This document shows, piece by piece, positions 15,039 through 23,928 of a stretch of 33,473 nucleotides of DNA. This stretch comes from an uncultured Verrucomicrobia subdivision 3 bacterium. Lineage in GTDB: Bacteria > Verrucomicrobiota > Verrucomicrobiia > Limisphaerales > UBA11358. The position numbers and the translations under genes are program-made. Positions within the stretch are counted from its first letter, which is position 1, and the number at the start of each line of letters is the position of its first letter. The stretch spans positions 1 to 33,473 of the forward strand of contig CAJAQO010000241.1 in the NCBI GenBank assembly GCA_903944085.1. The letters run 5' to 3'. The notes beneath the pieces are model-generated. The model was not told the DNA's origin and ran no database searches. It worked only from the letters and a program-made list of their open reading frames with translations.

Positions 15039-17075
15039 CTACTCTTGTCGTTGCGGTTTTATGCTCCCCGGGTTTTCCGGCATCCAAACTTGCATCGGAC
15101 AAGTCCCGCGATTGGCGTTCGCATAATAGGGCGTGGCGGTGACGTTGAACGACTCGGAATTCACCTGGTCTTTGCCGGTGCGGAAAACTCCCGTCGCCAT
15201 TCCGCGGAGAATGGTAACTCCGCCCAGGAGATTGCTCCGGTATTCCGGCGTGAATTCGGTTCCCGGCGGAAGGATCAGGTTTTGAACCGCAGCTCCGTTG
15301 TCAGCGCCTTCAAAGCAATAAACCATCGGGCCGCGCATCAAAGCGATCCGGCCGTTGTCGGCCGCGACCTGCGCATTGGCGGTGACGCGTTGCACCGGCA
15401 TGTCCAAAGTCAGTTGCACGACATCGCCGGATTGCCAGCGACGATGCAGCGTGGCGTAGCCATGAACGAGCTCAACCAGCGCCACCGGTTTCCCGTTTAT
15501 TTTCAAGTGGGCGGCACCGTTCAGCGGACGGTTGCTGGCTTGATACAAATCATCCGGAGACGTCGGGCCTTGACACCAGCCGGGAATGCGAAGATGCAAA
15601 TCAAATTCACCGGCCTTGGCCGACTCAATGGTTATTTTCACATCGCCATTCCACGGATAATCCGTCGTTTGTTTCAACCGCACGGTTTGCCCCGCGAATT
15701 GAATCTTCGCTTGGCTTCCGACGAACAGGTTCACATAAATGCCCGTCTTATCCTGCGCGTAAATATAGCCGGGCAGCGCGCCCATCAGTTTCAGAAACAT
15801 CGGCGGACAGCACGGACAACCATTCCAAGCCCAGCGGGAATTGCCGTTCGCCGCTTGCAACGGATTAACGTAAGTGTAGGAATTTCCCGCCAGCGAAACA
15901 CCCGCGAGCGCTCCGTTGTAAAGTTCGCGTTCAAGCGCGTCCACATAGCGCGCGTCGCCCGTGAGCAAGTTTAAGTTGCGATCGAAAAACCCCGCGGCGA
16001 CGGCACCGCAAGTTTCGAGGTAGCCGTCGTTTGGCAGGACATAATTATTTCCGAACGCTTCGCCTTCCGCCGTCGCGCCGATGCCGCCGGTGACATATGT
16101 TTTTTTGCCATTCATATTTTCCCACAGGCGAATCGCGGCGGCACGATAATCGTCGCGACCGTTGATCCCCGCGAGCGCGGTCACGCCGGCGGCCAACAGC
16201 GCCGCGCGAACGGCGTGGCCTTCGATGGTTTGCTGCTCAAAAACCGGCTGGTGATCCTGGTTATAAGCGCCGAAGGATTTTTGATCTTTGCGTTCATGCC
16301 CGCGTGCTTCCACCCAGTATTGAGCCAAATCCAAGTAGCGCTGTTCATCCACGGTGACTGGCATGGCGCGCTTCAGCTCGGAATGTTCGCGAAAAAAAAG
16401 ATACAAATTTCCGAACGCTTCCTCGACGATGGCGTGGTTGGGAATCAGTTCAAATTTCGGTGCCGGCCCGACTTGGTCGCATGTGTAGTTCGCCAGCTTG
16501 ACCGCAACTTTCAGCAAACTGGTTTTGCCGGTGGCCTGATAATAATGAACCGCCGCCTCGCACAGTGCGCCCACATTATACATTTCATGCTGATAGCCGT
16601 CATTGCCGCCGTTCAAGCCCCAGCGCTGGTCGGGATGTTGCAACTCCGTCCACGTGTTGAGATAACCATCCGGGTCTTTGTCCTGCGCCGCCGCAATGCG
16701 CGCAATGTAACCATCAATCCGTTTTTCCAATGCCGCGTCCGGCTGCGCCGCCAAAAAATCGGCGGCGCCACGGATCATCTCGTAAATCAATCCGTCATAC
16801 CACGGCGGACCTGCATGACCGTCCGTCTCGCCATCGCGGACGCGGTCAAAATTATTCAGCGCGCCGCCGCGATCTTTCTCAAATTTATCGAAGCAATCCG
16901 GGATCGTGACTTCCTGCCAAATTTTTCGCTTGGGTGACCAGAAGGAGTCGTCAATCGTCACCGCCTGAATCGGCACGGGCGTGAGTTGATTGGCGGACTG
17001 TGCTGGCGCTTGGATCAGGCTGCTTGATAAACAACACAATATTCCCAGGGTGAGATTGACGGAAAACAATTTCAT
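15039..17075 (-). CDS. GH127 beta-L-arabinofuranosidase-like glycosidase
   Basis: 678 residues from ATG 17075, which places a Sec signal (MKLFSVNLTLGILCCLSSS) at the N-terminus. The in-frame ATG at 17117 adds 14 residues and is less likely. The alpha/alpha-barrel of the DUF1680/GH127 family fills ~40-450, followed by beta-sandwich domains. The zinc/nucleophile set is present: Glu354 and Cys356 in YLETCGAV, and Cys422-Cys423 in NGCPCCPP. In the characterised bifidobacterial enzyme one of the paired Cys is the nucleophile. The substrate is probably beta-L-arabinofuranosides or related plant glycans. It lies 188 bp downstream of the fructokinase gene on the same strand, so it likely belongs to a plant-sugar cluster. 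Periplasmic location is expected. Confidence 0.92.
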   Translation of the reverse strand: MKLFSVNLTLGILCCLSSSLIQAPAQSANQLTPVPIQAVTIDDSFWSPKRKIWQEVTIPDCFDKFEKDRGGALNNFDRVRDGETDGHAGPPWYDGLIYEMIRGAADFLAAQPDAALEKRIDGYIARIAAAQDKDPDGYLNTWTELQHPDQRWGLNGGNDGYQHEMYNVGALCEAAVHYYQATGKTSLLKVAVKLANYTCDQVGPAPKFELIPNHAIVEEAFGNLYLFFREHSELKRAMPVTVDEQRYLDLAQYWVEARGHERKDQKSFGAYNQDHQPVFEQQTIEGHAVRAALLAAGVTALAGINGRDDYRAAAIRLWENMNGKKTYVTGGIGATAEGEAFGNNYVLPNDGYLETCGAVAAGFFDRNLNLLTGDARYVDALERELYNGALAGVSLAGNSYTYVNPLQAANGNSRWAWNGCPCCPPMFLKLMGALPGYIYAQDKTGIYVNLFVGSQAKIQFAGQTVRLKQTTDYPWNGDVKITIESAKAGEFDLHLRIPGWCQGPTSPDDLYQASNRPLNGAAHLKINGKPVALVELVHGYATLHRRWQSGDVVQLTLDMPVQRVTANAQVAADNGRIALMRGPMVYCFEGADNGAAVQNLILPPGTEFTPEYRSNLLGGVTILRGMATGVFRTGKDQVNSESFNVTATPYYANANRGTCPMQVWMPENPGSIKPQRQE

Positions 17076-17263
17076 AATGCGTAAGAAAATTTTGAAGCAT
17101 ACCAGTCGCCCCAGCAAGTTTTCCGTGCAAGAAACAACAAACGACTCCGCGCGCGCAGCGCCTTGGCGTGCGTTAACAATTTATGAGCGACAAATTGAAC
17201 AAGACGATTTACTGGCGCTGAACCGCAACTGGCAGGCGATCAAAATTCGCCCAGCCTTCGGCG

Positions 17264-18205
17264 TCAGGTCAATTTCGTTTCGGTCTGGACCATTGGTTTG
17301 GTTTTAGGCGATAAATCACGAGCGGCAAATCTTTCAATCAACTTTGCGGGCAAGTTCGGCGTGGCGCCGGCGCTGGAGCAGACGTGGCGGGCGATTTCAT
17401 CGGCGAGATAATTGATTTCGTCCAGCTTCATTTTTTGCAACAGCCCCATAACCAAAGTTGCCGTGAACGCATCGCCGGCACCGACGGTGTCAATAACTTC
17501 AGTCGGAACCGAAGGGCAGTCCGACCACTGGCCCCGGCGATACAACAAACTGCCGTCCGCACCGCGCGTCAGGGCGATCAAGTGCAGGTCGAATTGGTTC
17601 GCCAAGTTTTCAATTTGGTCGCGGGTCGAGCCGGATAAACCGAAAAAATTCGCCACCACCGGCAGTTCGCCGTCATTCAATTTCAGAACATTGGCGAGGC
17701 GCAGTGATTGCTCGATAAGTTCGCGGGAATAATATTTTTGCCGCAAATTAATGTCGAACACCCGCAATGATTCCGCTGGCGCGGCGGCGAGGAGCCGTTG
17801 GATCGAGGCGCGCGAAGTTTCGCAGCGTTGCGCCAGGCTGCCAAAGCAGACGGCATCGGCTTGGTGAACAGCCCGGAGCGCGGTCGGGGTTACGGCAATC
17901 CGGTCCCAGGCCACATTTTCTTGGATGTTATAGCTTGGAATGCCGTGCTCGGACAAGGTGACAGTCACCATTCCGGTGGGAACTTCGTCATCCACCTGCA
18001 CTGTGCCATTGGCGATTTGTTGCTCTTCAAATTGTCGGAGAATCTTTTGGCCAAAGTCATCCGTGCCCACGCGGGTCACGACAAACGCTTCCGCACCGAG
18101 CGCGTGGGCGTGATAACCGAAGTTGGCCGGCGCCCCGCCCAGTTTGGGGCCGGACGGCAGCAAGTCCCACAAGACTTCACCGATGCCGACAAGCTTGAAG
18201 CTCAT
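17264..18205 (-). CDS. PfkB-family carbohydrate kinase, probable fructokinase
   Basis: 313 residues, cytoplasmic. The N-terminal PfkB signature (GIGEVLWDLLPSGPKLGGAP) and substrate-loop NFGYH are present. The C-terminal signature DTVGAGDAFTA at 239-249 has the catalytic base Asp245. The sequence pattern is closest to bacterial fructokinases, which make fructose-6-phosphate from fructose and ATP. It sits between GH32 (115 bp upstream) and GH127 on one strand. It would phosphorylate the fructose released by GH32, a consistent pathway. No dedicated sugar transporter is in the window. The last ~20 residues (LSPKTKPMVQTETKLT) are a non-conserved tail. Confidence 0.92.
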   Translation of the reverse strand: MSFKLVGIGEVLWDLLPSGPKLGGAPANFGYHAHALGAEAFVVTRVGTDDFGQKILRQFEEQQIANGTVQVDDEVPTGMVTVTLSEHGIPSYNIQENVAWDRIAVTPTALRAVHQADAVCFGSLAQRCETSRASIQRLLAAAPAESLRVFDINLRQKYYSRELIEQSLRLANVLKLNDGELPVVANFFGLSGSTRDQIENLANQFDLHLIALTRGADGSLLYRRGQWSDCPSVPTEVIDTVGAGDAFTATLVMGLLQKMKLDEINYLADEIARHVCSSAGATPNLPAKLIERFAARDLSPKTKPMVQTETKLT

Positions 18206-18319
18206 ATTTGCTTTATTCGATTCCGAGTCGTTTCTGGATTTGTTCCAGCGGCACGCCTTTGGTTTCCAGCACCATGAATCTTACCCAAAAAAGTTGGAAC
18301 AACATCACAGGTCATTGGT

Positions 18320-20512
18320 CTATTTCCAAATGGATTTGAGCTGATAAATTTTCAACGCGTCGAATTTCGCGCTGCCGCCTTTCACTTGGACGCTCAGGTT
18401 TTGATCGGCGGCCTTTGGCAGAAACGGCAGCGGCACATAGGTCAAACCATCGCTGGCAAAAACTTCACTGGCGGTGCGGTCAACGTAAACAATCAGTCGC
18501 TGCCTGCCACCACGCAACGGCGCCGGCGCGCGGTGACCATTCACGATCAACTCCTGATGTGCGGCATCATAGCTGACGGAAAGCCCGCGCAGATTGAAAT
18601 CAACTTCGCCAGCGGCACCAGGTTCGAACTCCGCGCGCAATTCCAACCGTTCGCCCGACACCTTGGCGAGCGGATTGGGATCACCAGCGTTCAGCGAAAA
18701 TATTCCAAGCTCTTTGGTTCCGCTTCGCAGCTTCGCAAGTTCAGCCACCGGCAAACGAGCCAGGCGAACGCCTTCGGGCGTGGTCATCAACTTTAATTCC
18801 AATGGCACGGTCATGCATTGGTTGAATGGCATGCCCGGCGACGGCGCGCGCAGCCAGCCGATTTGAATCCTCCGGCCATCGCTGGCGGGAATGTCGCTGT
18901 AGGTTTGCGCGGCATAAAACGCGTCGCTGCGCACGCCGGGCAGCTTGGGAGTTTCAGCGATGAACTTTTCACCGTCAAAAGTTCCCAGTTTATATTCGCT
19001 GCTGGCCGCGGTCAGCACCCATTTTTTATTGGCCGGATTGCCGTCCACCGGCAGCTCAAAAAAGTCCGGGCACTCGAAGAAATCATCCGACTCGCTTGCG
19101 ACTTTCCAATCTTTTAGATTCGCCGAAGTCAGAAAATGAATCGTGTTGCGTTTATCTTTTTCGACCCACAGCACCATGACCCAATGTTTCGATGGCTCAT
19201 GCCAAAATACTTTGGGATCGCGATTGCCGCCGGTGATTTGCGGCACCACCGGATTGCCGGCATATTTGGTAAACGTCTTGCCCCCGTCGGTCGAGTAAGC
19301 CAGGCATTGTGAAAATTGGTCGCCGGCGGCGGTGTAAATCAGCACGATCGGCGGCTGTCCGTTCCTGCCAAAACCGCTTGTGTTGTGCCAATCCACCACG
19401 GCTGAACCGCTATATATCATGCCCAAGGCGTCCGGATACAGCGCCTCCGGTCGTTCCGTCCAATGGACCAAATCGCGACTGGCAGCGTGGCCCCAATGCA
19501 TGTTGTCCCAATTCCAACCGTAAGGATTGTGCTGGAAAAACAACTGGTATTCGCCTTGATAGAAAACCATGCCGTTGGGGTCGTTGTTCCAGCCCCGGCG
19601 CGGTGAAAAATGAAACTGCGGACGCAGCGCTTCGTGGTAAATATTTTGGCCATCCTTGATGACGTCGGCTTGTTCAATCTGTTTCAAGCCCAGCGAATAT
19701 TCAGGCAATTTGTCCGCCTGCAATACGACCGCTCGCCCGTGAAACGCGGAAACATCCATGAAGGCCCACCAGTCTGGCTTGGCATCGGCGAGTTCGATCT
19801 GAAACTCGCGTTCGTTTTTTCCGTCCACCATCAGCCGCAAGGTGCGTTTGGTCGCGCCATTTTTGACGGGCAGGTTGAAGTAGCGCTGCGCCACTTTCAG
19901 CGGAAGTTCGACATCGTTCTGAATCATCCCGGCCAAGTGGCGGTCGGTCTGGACGATTTGATCAATGCTGATGTGCCCCCAGCCGCCGGTCGCCTGATCC
20001 ACAATTTCGAGGACGACGCTTTTACCCTCCAATGCTTGGACGTCCCAACCTTGCCAGTCCAAATGCTCGCTGCCACCCGGCTGGGTGTTCAATCCCGTGG
20101 CCGTCCGAACCACCTTGCCATCACAAAGCAGATTCATGCAGGTTTTTCCGGCAAACCCGCCGCCGCCGATCAGGAAATGAATATATTTGCGCGCCACCTT
20201 GAATGATGGCGAGGTCAGGGTGCCGATGCTGCCGTCGCCGCCATGATACGAACTGGCAAATCCGTCGCCCAGAAACCCATCCACCGCCATTTGATGCGGC
20301 AAGGTTCCGTGCGCCGGCGCCGCGCCGAAGGCGTCGCCAGTGACTTTCCAATCGCCATAATTTGTTCCTTCAAAATCCTCGATCATCATGTCCTGACGAT
20401 TGGAAGTCGAAGCAGTTTCACACTGGCCGTTTGCCACCCAAGCCAAGCCAGCCAGAACACAGACCAACCGATTAAGGCTTTGGGCTGCGGCATTACAATC
20501 CATAAATTTCAT
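18320..20512 (-). CDS. GH32 fructan hydrolase (levanase/invertase type)
   Basis: 730 residues from ATG 20512, giving a Sec-like leader (RLVCVLAGLAWVANG). The reading frame runs open to 20665, but that part overlaps a decayed GH32 fragment in another frame. Residues ~40-280 are an extra N-terminal beta-rich region with LDWQGWDV and QIVQTD strands. The five-bladed propeller has nucleophile Asp311 in WNNDPNG, transition-state Asp432 in NRDPK and acid/base Glu480 in FECPDFFEL. The C-terminal sandwich ends LKIYQLKSIWK. It cleaves beta-fructosides (levan, inulin or sucrose; specificity not readable). The product fructose fits the fructokinase downstream. Secretion to the periplasm or surface is expected. 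Confidence 0.94.
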   Translation of the reverse strand: MKFMDCNAAAQSLNRLVCVLAGLAWVANGQCETASTSNRQDMMIEDFEGTNYGDWKVTGDAFGAAPAHGTLPHQMAVDGFLGDGFASSYHGGDGSIGTLTSPSFKVARKYIHFLIGGGGFAGKTCMNLLCDGKVVRTATGLNTQPGGSEHLDWQGWDVQALEGKSVVLEIVDQATGGWGHISIDQIVQTDRHLAGMIQNDVELPLKVAQRYFNLPVKNGATKRTLRLMVDGKNEREFQIELADAKPDWWAFMDVSAFHGRAVVLQADKLPEYSLGLKQIEQADVIKDGQNIYHEALRPQFHFSPRRGWNNDPNGMVFYQGEYQLFFQHNPYGWNWDNMHWGHAASRDLVHWTERPEALYPDALGMIYSGSAVVDWHNTSGFGRNGQPPIVLIYTAAGDQFSQCLAYSTDGGKTFTKYAGNPVVPQITGGNRDPKVFWHEPSKHWVMVLWVEKDKRNTIHFLTSANLKDWKVASESDDFFECPDFFELPVDGNPANKKWVLTAASSEYKLGTFDGEKFIAETPKLPGVRSDAFYAAQTYSDIPASDGRRIQIGWLRAPSPGMPFNQCMTVPLELKLMTTPEGVRLARLPVAELAKLRSGTKELGIFSLNAGDPNPLAKVSGERLELRAEFEPGAAGEVDFNLRGLSVSYDAAHQELIVNGHRAPAPLRGGRQRLIVYVDRTASEVFASDGLTYVPLPFLPKAADQNLSVQVKGGSAKFDALKIYQLKSIWK

Positions 20513-20535
20513 TTGTTTTAAAACTTCTCGCATCG

Positions 20536-20823
20536 TCACCAACACAATTGCCGCTGGGTCACTGAGCCGGGCCAAACCGACCTGGGTTTGGCCACCGCCA
20601 GCGAATTGATTATCGCCGAACCGCTCTGGCAAGTCACTGAAATCAGCTTGTAGGCGGTCGGGCAACTCGCCGGGAACACCAGCTAAAGCTGGCCGTGATT
20701 GCCGGAAATTTCAATGGGGTTGATATCCGTGAGAATTCGCAATTGCACCACATCGTTAACCAGCGGCAAGGATGGTGCCACCGGTGTCCAGGAAGTGACA
20801 ATCTTCCGCGCGGCTCCGGTTTT
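20536..20823 (-). pseudogene. Decayed GH32 C-terminal fragment
   Basis: The frame reads VVQLRILTDINPIEISGNHG, then an amber TAG at 20683-20685. In the same frame it continues LISVTCQSGSAIINSLAV and PRSVWP before a TGA at 20536. This matches the C-terminal beta-sandwich of GH32 (pattern LRILVDRTSxEIFGNDG, then GGSAxIxSLxVYELKSxW) and parallels the end of the intact gene just downstream. The first ~400 residues are missing: upstream, at about 20870-20935, lies a dispersed palindromic repeat. It is best explained as a tandem GH32 copy whose 5' part was lost. The resemblance is my own motif reading. Confidence 0.6.
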
Positions 20824-20869
20824 GCCGCCAGAAGTTATTTTTTCTTAAGTGTCGCACTCGTCTTGACTT

Positions 20870-20926
20870 CGCGAGGTGGCGGCAGGCAGCTTGCCCGCCG
20901 TAGCGCCAGGCTTCCAGTCCGGCGGA
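20870..20926. repeat. Imperfect palindromic repeat upstream of GH32 fragment
   Basis: GCGGCAGGCAGCTTGCCCGCC followed by GTAGCGCCAGGCTTCCAGTCC resembles the GTAGCG and GGCTGGAAGCC segments of the repeat at 610-711. It lies at the truncated side of the GH32 remnant and between it and the aldo/keto reductase. It may mark the point of rearrangement. Confidence 0.45.
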
Positions 20927-20991
20927 AAGAACCGTGGAGATTAACAATCGCGTGGCAGCGCAAGCCCATCCATCAGCGCGTGCCGCGCGGT

Positions 20992-21990
20992 TCAAGCCAT
21001 CCCGCTGAAACGCGAATGTCCGTCCAAGTAAGCCCAATGCCGGTAGGGCTCGTATTGTTTTTTGTCCGCACAGCGTTTTTCCAGCGCGGCCATTTCATCG
21101 GGTGAGTAAGGCTTGAAATTGGCCGCCACGGTGGCGTTCTGCTGCAGCCACGCCAGGGAATCAATGCCCGAAATCAGCGTGGCGATGGGCAGGCTCAACG
21201 TGTAGCGCAGCGCTTCGGCGGCGGCGACCACGCCGTCTTTCACCGAGCCGGCGTTGCCGCCCAGAGTTTTCATCGCCAGCGGGGCGATGCCTTGCTTGTG
21301 CAATTCCGGCAGCACCAGTTTCTGAAAACCCTCGGCGTGCGCGTCAAACACGGACAGCGGCATTTGCACGGTGTCGAATGGATATTTGTGCGCCAGCACC
21401 CGCAGATGCGACTGGGGATCGAGATGCCCGGTGAAACCGCAATAGCGGATCTTGCCCTGTTTGCGAGCCTGTTCAACAGCCTCAATCGCTCCGCCTGGCT
21501 GAAATATCGCGTCGGCTTCCGCCGCCGAACCGACTTGATGGATCTGCCATAGGTCAAGATGATCCGTCTTGAGCCGCGTCAGGGATTGATCCAGCATCGC
21601 CAGTGCTTTTTCCTTGCTCTGCTGGCCGGGCAGGTGAGTGCAAACCTTGGTCATCAGAAAAACCTGGTCGCGTTTGCCGGCCAAAGCTTGGCCCAGCCAC
21701 TCCTCGCCGCGACCGTCATGATACTCCCAGCAGTTGTCGAAAAAAGTCACGCCATAATCAATGGCCTGATGGGCGATGCGCGTGGCGTCGGCGACGGTTT
21801 TCGCCAGGGCCAGCGTGTGTCCGCCGAGGCCGAGCGACGAAACCATTTCGTCATGGCGTCCGAGTTTGCGCTTGGGGACGTGAATGGTCAACGCGTCCGC
21901 GAGCGAAGCCCGGCTCACAGCCATTCCCGCCCCGGCGATTCCCACCGTTTTCAAAAAGGTCCGTCGGTTGTGGCCGGAAGGATTTTTCAT
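20992..21990 (-). CDS. Tat-exported aldo/keto reductase
   Basis: 332 residues. The N-terminus has a twin-arginine signal (NRRTFLKTVGIAGAGMAVS, residues 8-26). The aldo/keto reductase barrel follows with the catalytic tetrad Asp85, Tyr90, Lys115 and His151 (FFDNCWEYHDG, LMTKVC, WQIHQV). It probably reduces sugar carbonyls or aldehydes with NADPH; the substrate is unknown. A cofactor-loaded enzyme would explain Tat rather than Sec export, as seen in other Verrucomicrobiota and Planctomycetes reductases. It is upstream of and co-oriented with the GH32 cluster, but 480 bp separate them. No strong ribosome site is visible before the ATG. Confidence 0.93.
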   Translation of the reverse strand: MKNPSGHNRRTFLKTVGIAGAGMAVSRASLADALTIHVPKRKLGRHDEMVSSLGLGGHTLALAKTVADATRIAHQAIDYGVTFFDNCWEYHDGRGEEWLGQALAGKRDQVFLMTKVCTHLPGQQSKEKALAMLDQSLTRLKTDHLDLWQIHQVGSAAEADAIFQPGGAIEAVEQARKQGKIRYCGFTGHLDPQSHLRVLAHKYPFDTVQMPLSVFDAHAEGFQKLVLPELHKQGIAPLAMKTLGGNAGSVKDGVVAAAEALRYTLSLPIATLISGIDSLAWLQQNATVAANFKPYSPDEMAALEKRCADKKQYEPYRHWAYLDGHSRFSGMA

Positions 21991-22301
21991 GGCTCGATTC
22001 TGGATTTTGCCGCGTCAAAAGAAAGAGAATTTTTTTCGGCGACAACGAAGCGCCGCGGCGGCACCGAGCCAAGCGGAAGTTTCCAAAATGCAAACGGCAG
22101 CGGAGTTTTTTGGCATACGCGAAAACTGCTTGCCGTGCCGTTGGCCCAAGACATAATAGTCGCCCGATGAGATCAGGCGACTCCCGGCGCGTCGCCGATG
22201 GCGCAGCGTGTCGCCGGTAGTTCCGGCCGGTTTGAGTTTCGGCACCCATGCCGGCGGCGAACCGTTTTGCGAATGACCATAGCCTGATCACCATTGGTTT
22301 T
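21991..22301. other. Divergent intergenic region, no gene seen
   Basis: This separates the minus-strand aldo/keto reductase from the plus-strand tRNA. It should contain both promoters, but I see no convincing elements, repeats or coding frames. Confidence 0.4.
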
Positions 22302-22376
22302 GCCAGTTTAGCTCAGCGGTAGAGCAACGCTTTTGTAAAGCGAAGGTCGTCGGTTCAATCCCGACAACTGGCTCCA
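22302..22376 (+). tRNA. tRNA-Thr (anticodon TGT)
   Basis: A 75-nt cloverleaf. The acceptor stem GCCAGTT pairs with AACTGGC. The D-arm is GCTC-AGCGGTA-GAGC. The anticodon loop TTTGTAA is closed by CGCT/AGCG, giving anticodon TGT at 22334-22336. The T-arm is GTCGG-TTCAATC-CCGAC, and the encoded CCA ends at 22376. Base pair 27-43 is an A/A mismatch. The anticodon reads ACA (and, with modification, other ACN) threonine codons. Confidence 0.96.
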
Positions 22377-22743
22377 CTTTTCCCGCTTCCAAAACCTCAG
22401 CACGCACCATGCGAACGCCCGTTTGTGCGGGCCTGGTGGCTGGGCGCGTCGCCACTGAATTGTTTGCGACAACGGTTTGATTTTTTCGCGGAATTTCTTC
22501 AGGATCATTTCCCTGCGAACGCGACGGAAGTTGGAATTAGTCAGCGGCGCAGCAAAACCTCGTTTCACTTTACCGCCGACGCCCAGTTGCGCCGCGGCGG
22601 CGCGGTTGCCGTTGGCGTCATCCCGGCCGGCTTCCGTAAAACCAAATCGGCGGTTCGCCCGGGAATTTCGCCTAGACAGAAATTGTCAGTTGACGGACAA
22701 AATCGGTGTGCCACAGTAAATTTACTTGGGTGAGAAATATTTT
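22377..22743. other. Intergenic region after tRNA, no gene seen
   Basis: GC-rich tract of about 370 bp with no convincing coding frame. Its end holds the leader of the receiver-PAS gene, with GGTGAG and GGGAG ribosome-site-like sequences before two alternative ATGs. Confidence 0.4.
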
Positions 22744-22758
22744 ATGGGAGATCAGTCC

Positions 22759-23745
22759 ATGCAATTGTTGATCGTGGAAGATTCCGCCGCCGACGCGACG
22801 TTGTTGCTGGCGGAATTGGAGCGCAAAGGCATTGCCCCGGCGTATCGGCGGGTGGAGTCGAAACCGGATTTTCTGGCCGCCTTGAAGCACTCCGCGTGGG
22901 ATGCCGTCATTTCAGATTATGTGCTGCCGCAGTTCAGCGGCCCGGAGGCGCTGCGTTTGCTGCGGCAGCAAGGATTGGACACGCCGTTCATCATGGTCTC
23001 CGGCATTTATGGCGAGGAGGCGGCGGTGGCGATGATGAAGGCCGGGGCGAATGACTATCTCATGAAAGGAAATCTGGCCCGGCTGTCACCCACCTTGGAA
23101 CGCGAGGTGGAGGCGGCGCGGGATCGTCACCGGCGCAAACGCGCGGAAGGCGCGATGCAGTTTCTCGCCGCCATCATCGAGTCCAGCGTGGACGCCATTT
23201 ACGGCAAGAATCTCGACAGCGTGATCGTGAGTTGGAACCCGGCGGCGGAACGGTTGTTTGGTTACAGCGCGGAAGAAATCATCGGCCGTTCCACCGGGCT
23301 GCTGTTTCCGCAGCACCGGCGCGAGGAGATGCTTGAAATTCTGGCGGGCGTCCGCCGGGGCGACATTGTTGGCGTTCAGGAAACCGAACGGCTGCACAAG
23401 AGTGGACGAATCATCCCGGTGTCCGTGACCGTTTCGCCGATCAAAAACGGGGCGGGCGAAATCATCGGCGCCTCCTCGATTGCCCGCGACATCAGCCGGC
23501 AAAAGCAGGCGGAATTTGAGCGGCAGCAATTGATCCAAAGTCTCATGAACGCGTCGAAACAGGTGCGGACGCTGACCGGATTGCTGCCCATTTGTGCCAC
23601 CTGCAAACGCATCCGCGACGACAAGGGCTATTGGCAGCAGGTGGAAACGTATCTGGCGAAACATTCCGAAATCACTTTTTCCCACAGCATTTGTCCCGCG
23701 TGTGCGGAAGATTATGAGCGCCAGTTTGAATTCAAAGGCCCATAG
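22759..23745 (+). CDS. Receiver-PAS protein with C-terminal CxxC/CPxC motif
   Basis: 328 residues from ATG 22759, which has GGGAG (22746-22750) eight bases upstream. ATG 22744 with its own GGTGAG is a close alternative. The receiver domain (1-120) has the acidic pair Glu7/Asp8 and phosphoacceptor Asp53 (VISDYVLPQ). A PAS domain follows at ~135-255 (IIESSVDAIYGKNLD, RLFGYSAEE, ARDISRQ). The C-terminus has LPICATCKRIRDDKGYW and SICPACAEDY (Cys279, 282, 312, 315), a short conserved module seen at the end of many receiver/PAS proteins and a likely metal site. There is no kinase or DNA-binding domain, so it acts as a signalling intermediate. First gene of the second signalling block. Confidence 0.9.
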   Translation: MQLLIVEDSAADATLLLAELERKGIAPAYRRVESKPDFLAALKHSAWDAVISDYVLPQFSGPEALRLLRQQGLDTPFIMVSGIYGEEAAVAMMKAGANDYLMKGNLARLSPTLEREVEAARDRHRRKRAEGAMQFLAAIIESSVDAIYGKNLDSVIVSWNPAAERLFGYSAEEIIGRSTGLLFPQHRREEMLEILAGVRRGDIVGVQETERLHKSGRIIPVSVTVSPIKNGAGEIIGASSIARDISRQKQAEFERQQLIQSLMNASKQVRTLTGLLPICATCKRIRDDKGYWQQVETYLAKHSEITFSHSICPACAEDYERQFEFKGP

Positions 23746-23928
23746 CTTGGCGGCTTCGGCTCGAATTTTTTTCCAAAAAATGGAAGACCCTTCGGGCGGA
23801 TGCTGGGAACGATTAGGTGAAGCTTTCGGTCTGTTTGGCCAGCGGATTGGGGCGGCGCGAGTCACTCATAGTCTGTTGCTGGCCATATTAATATTGCATG
23901 ATTATTATAAATAAAACGACTTCTGCCT

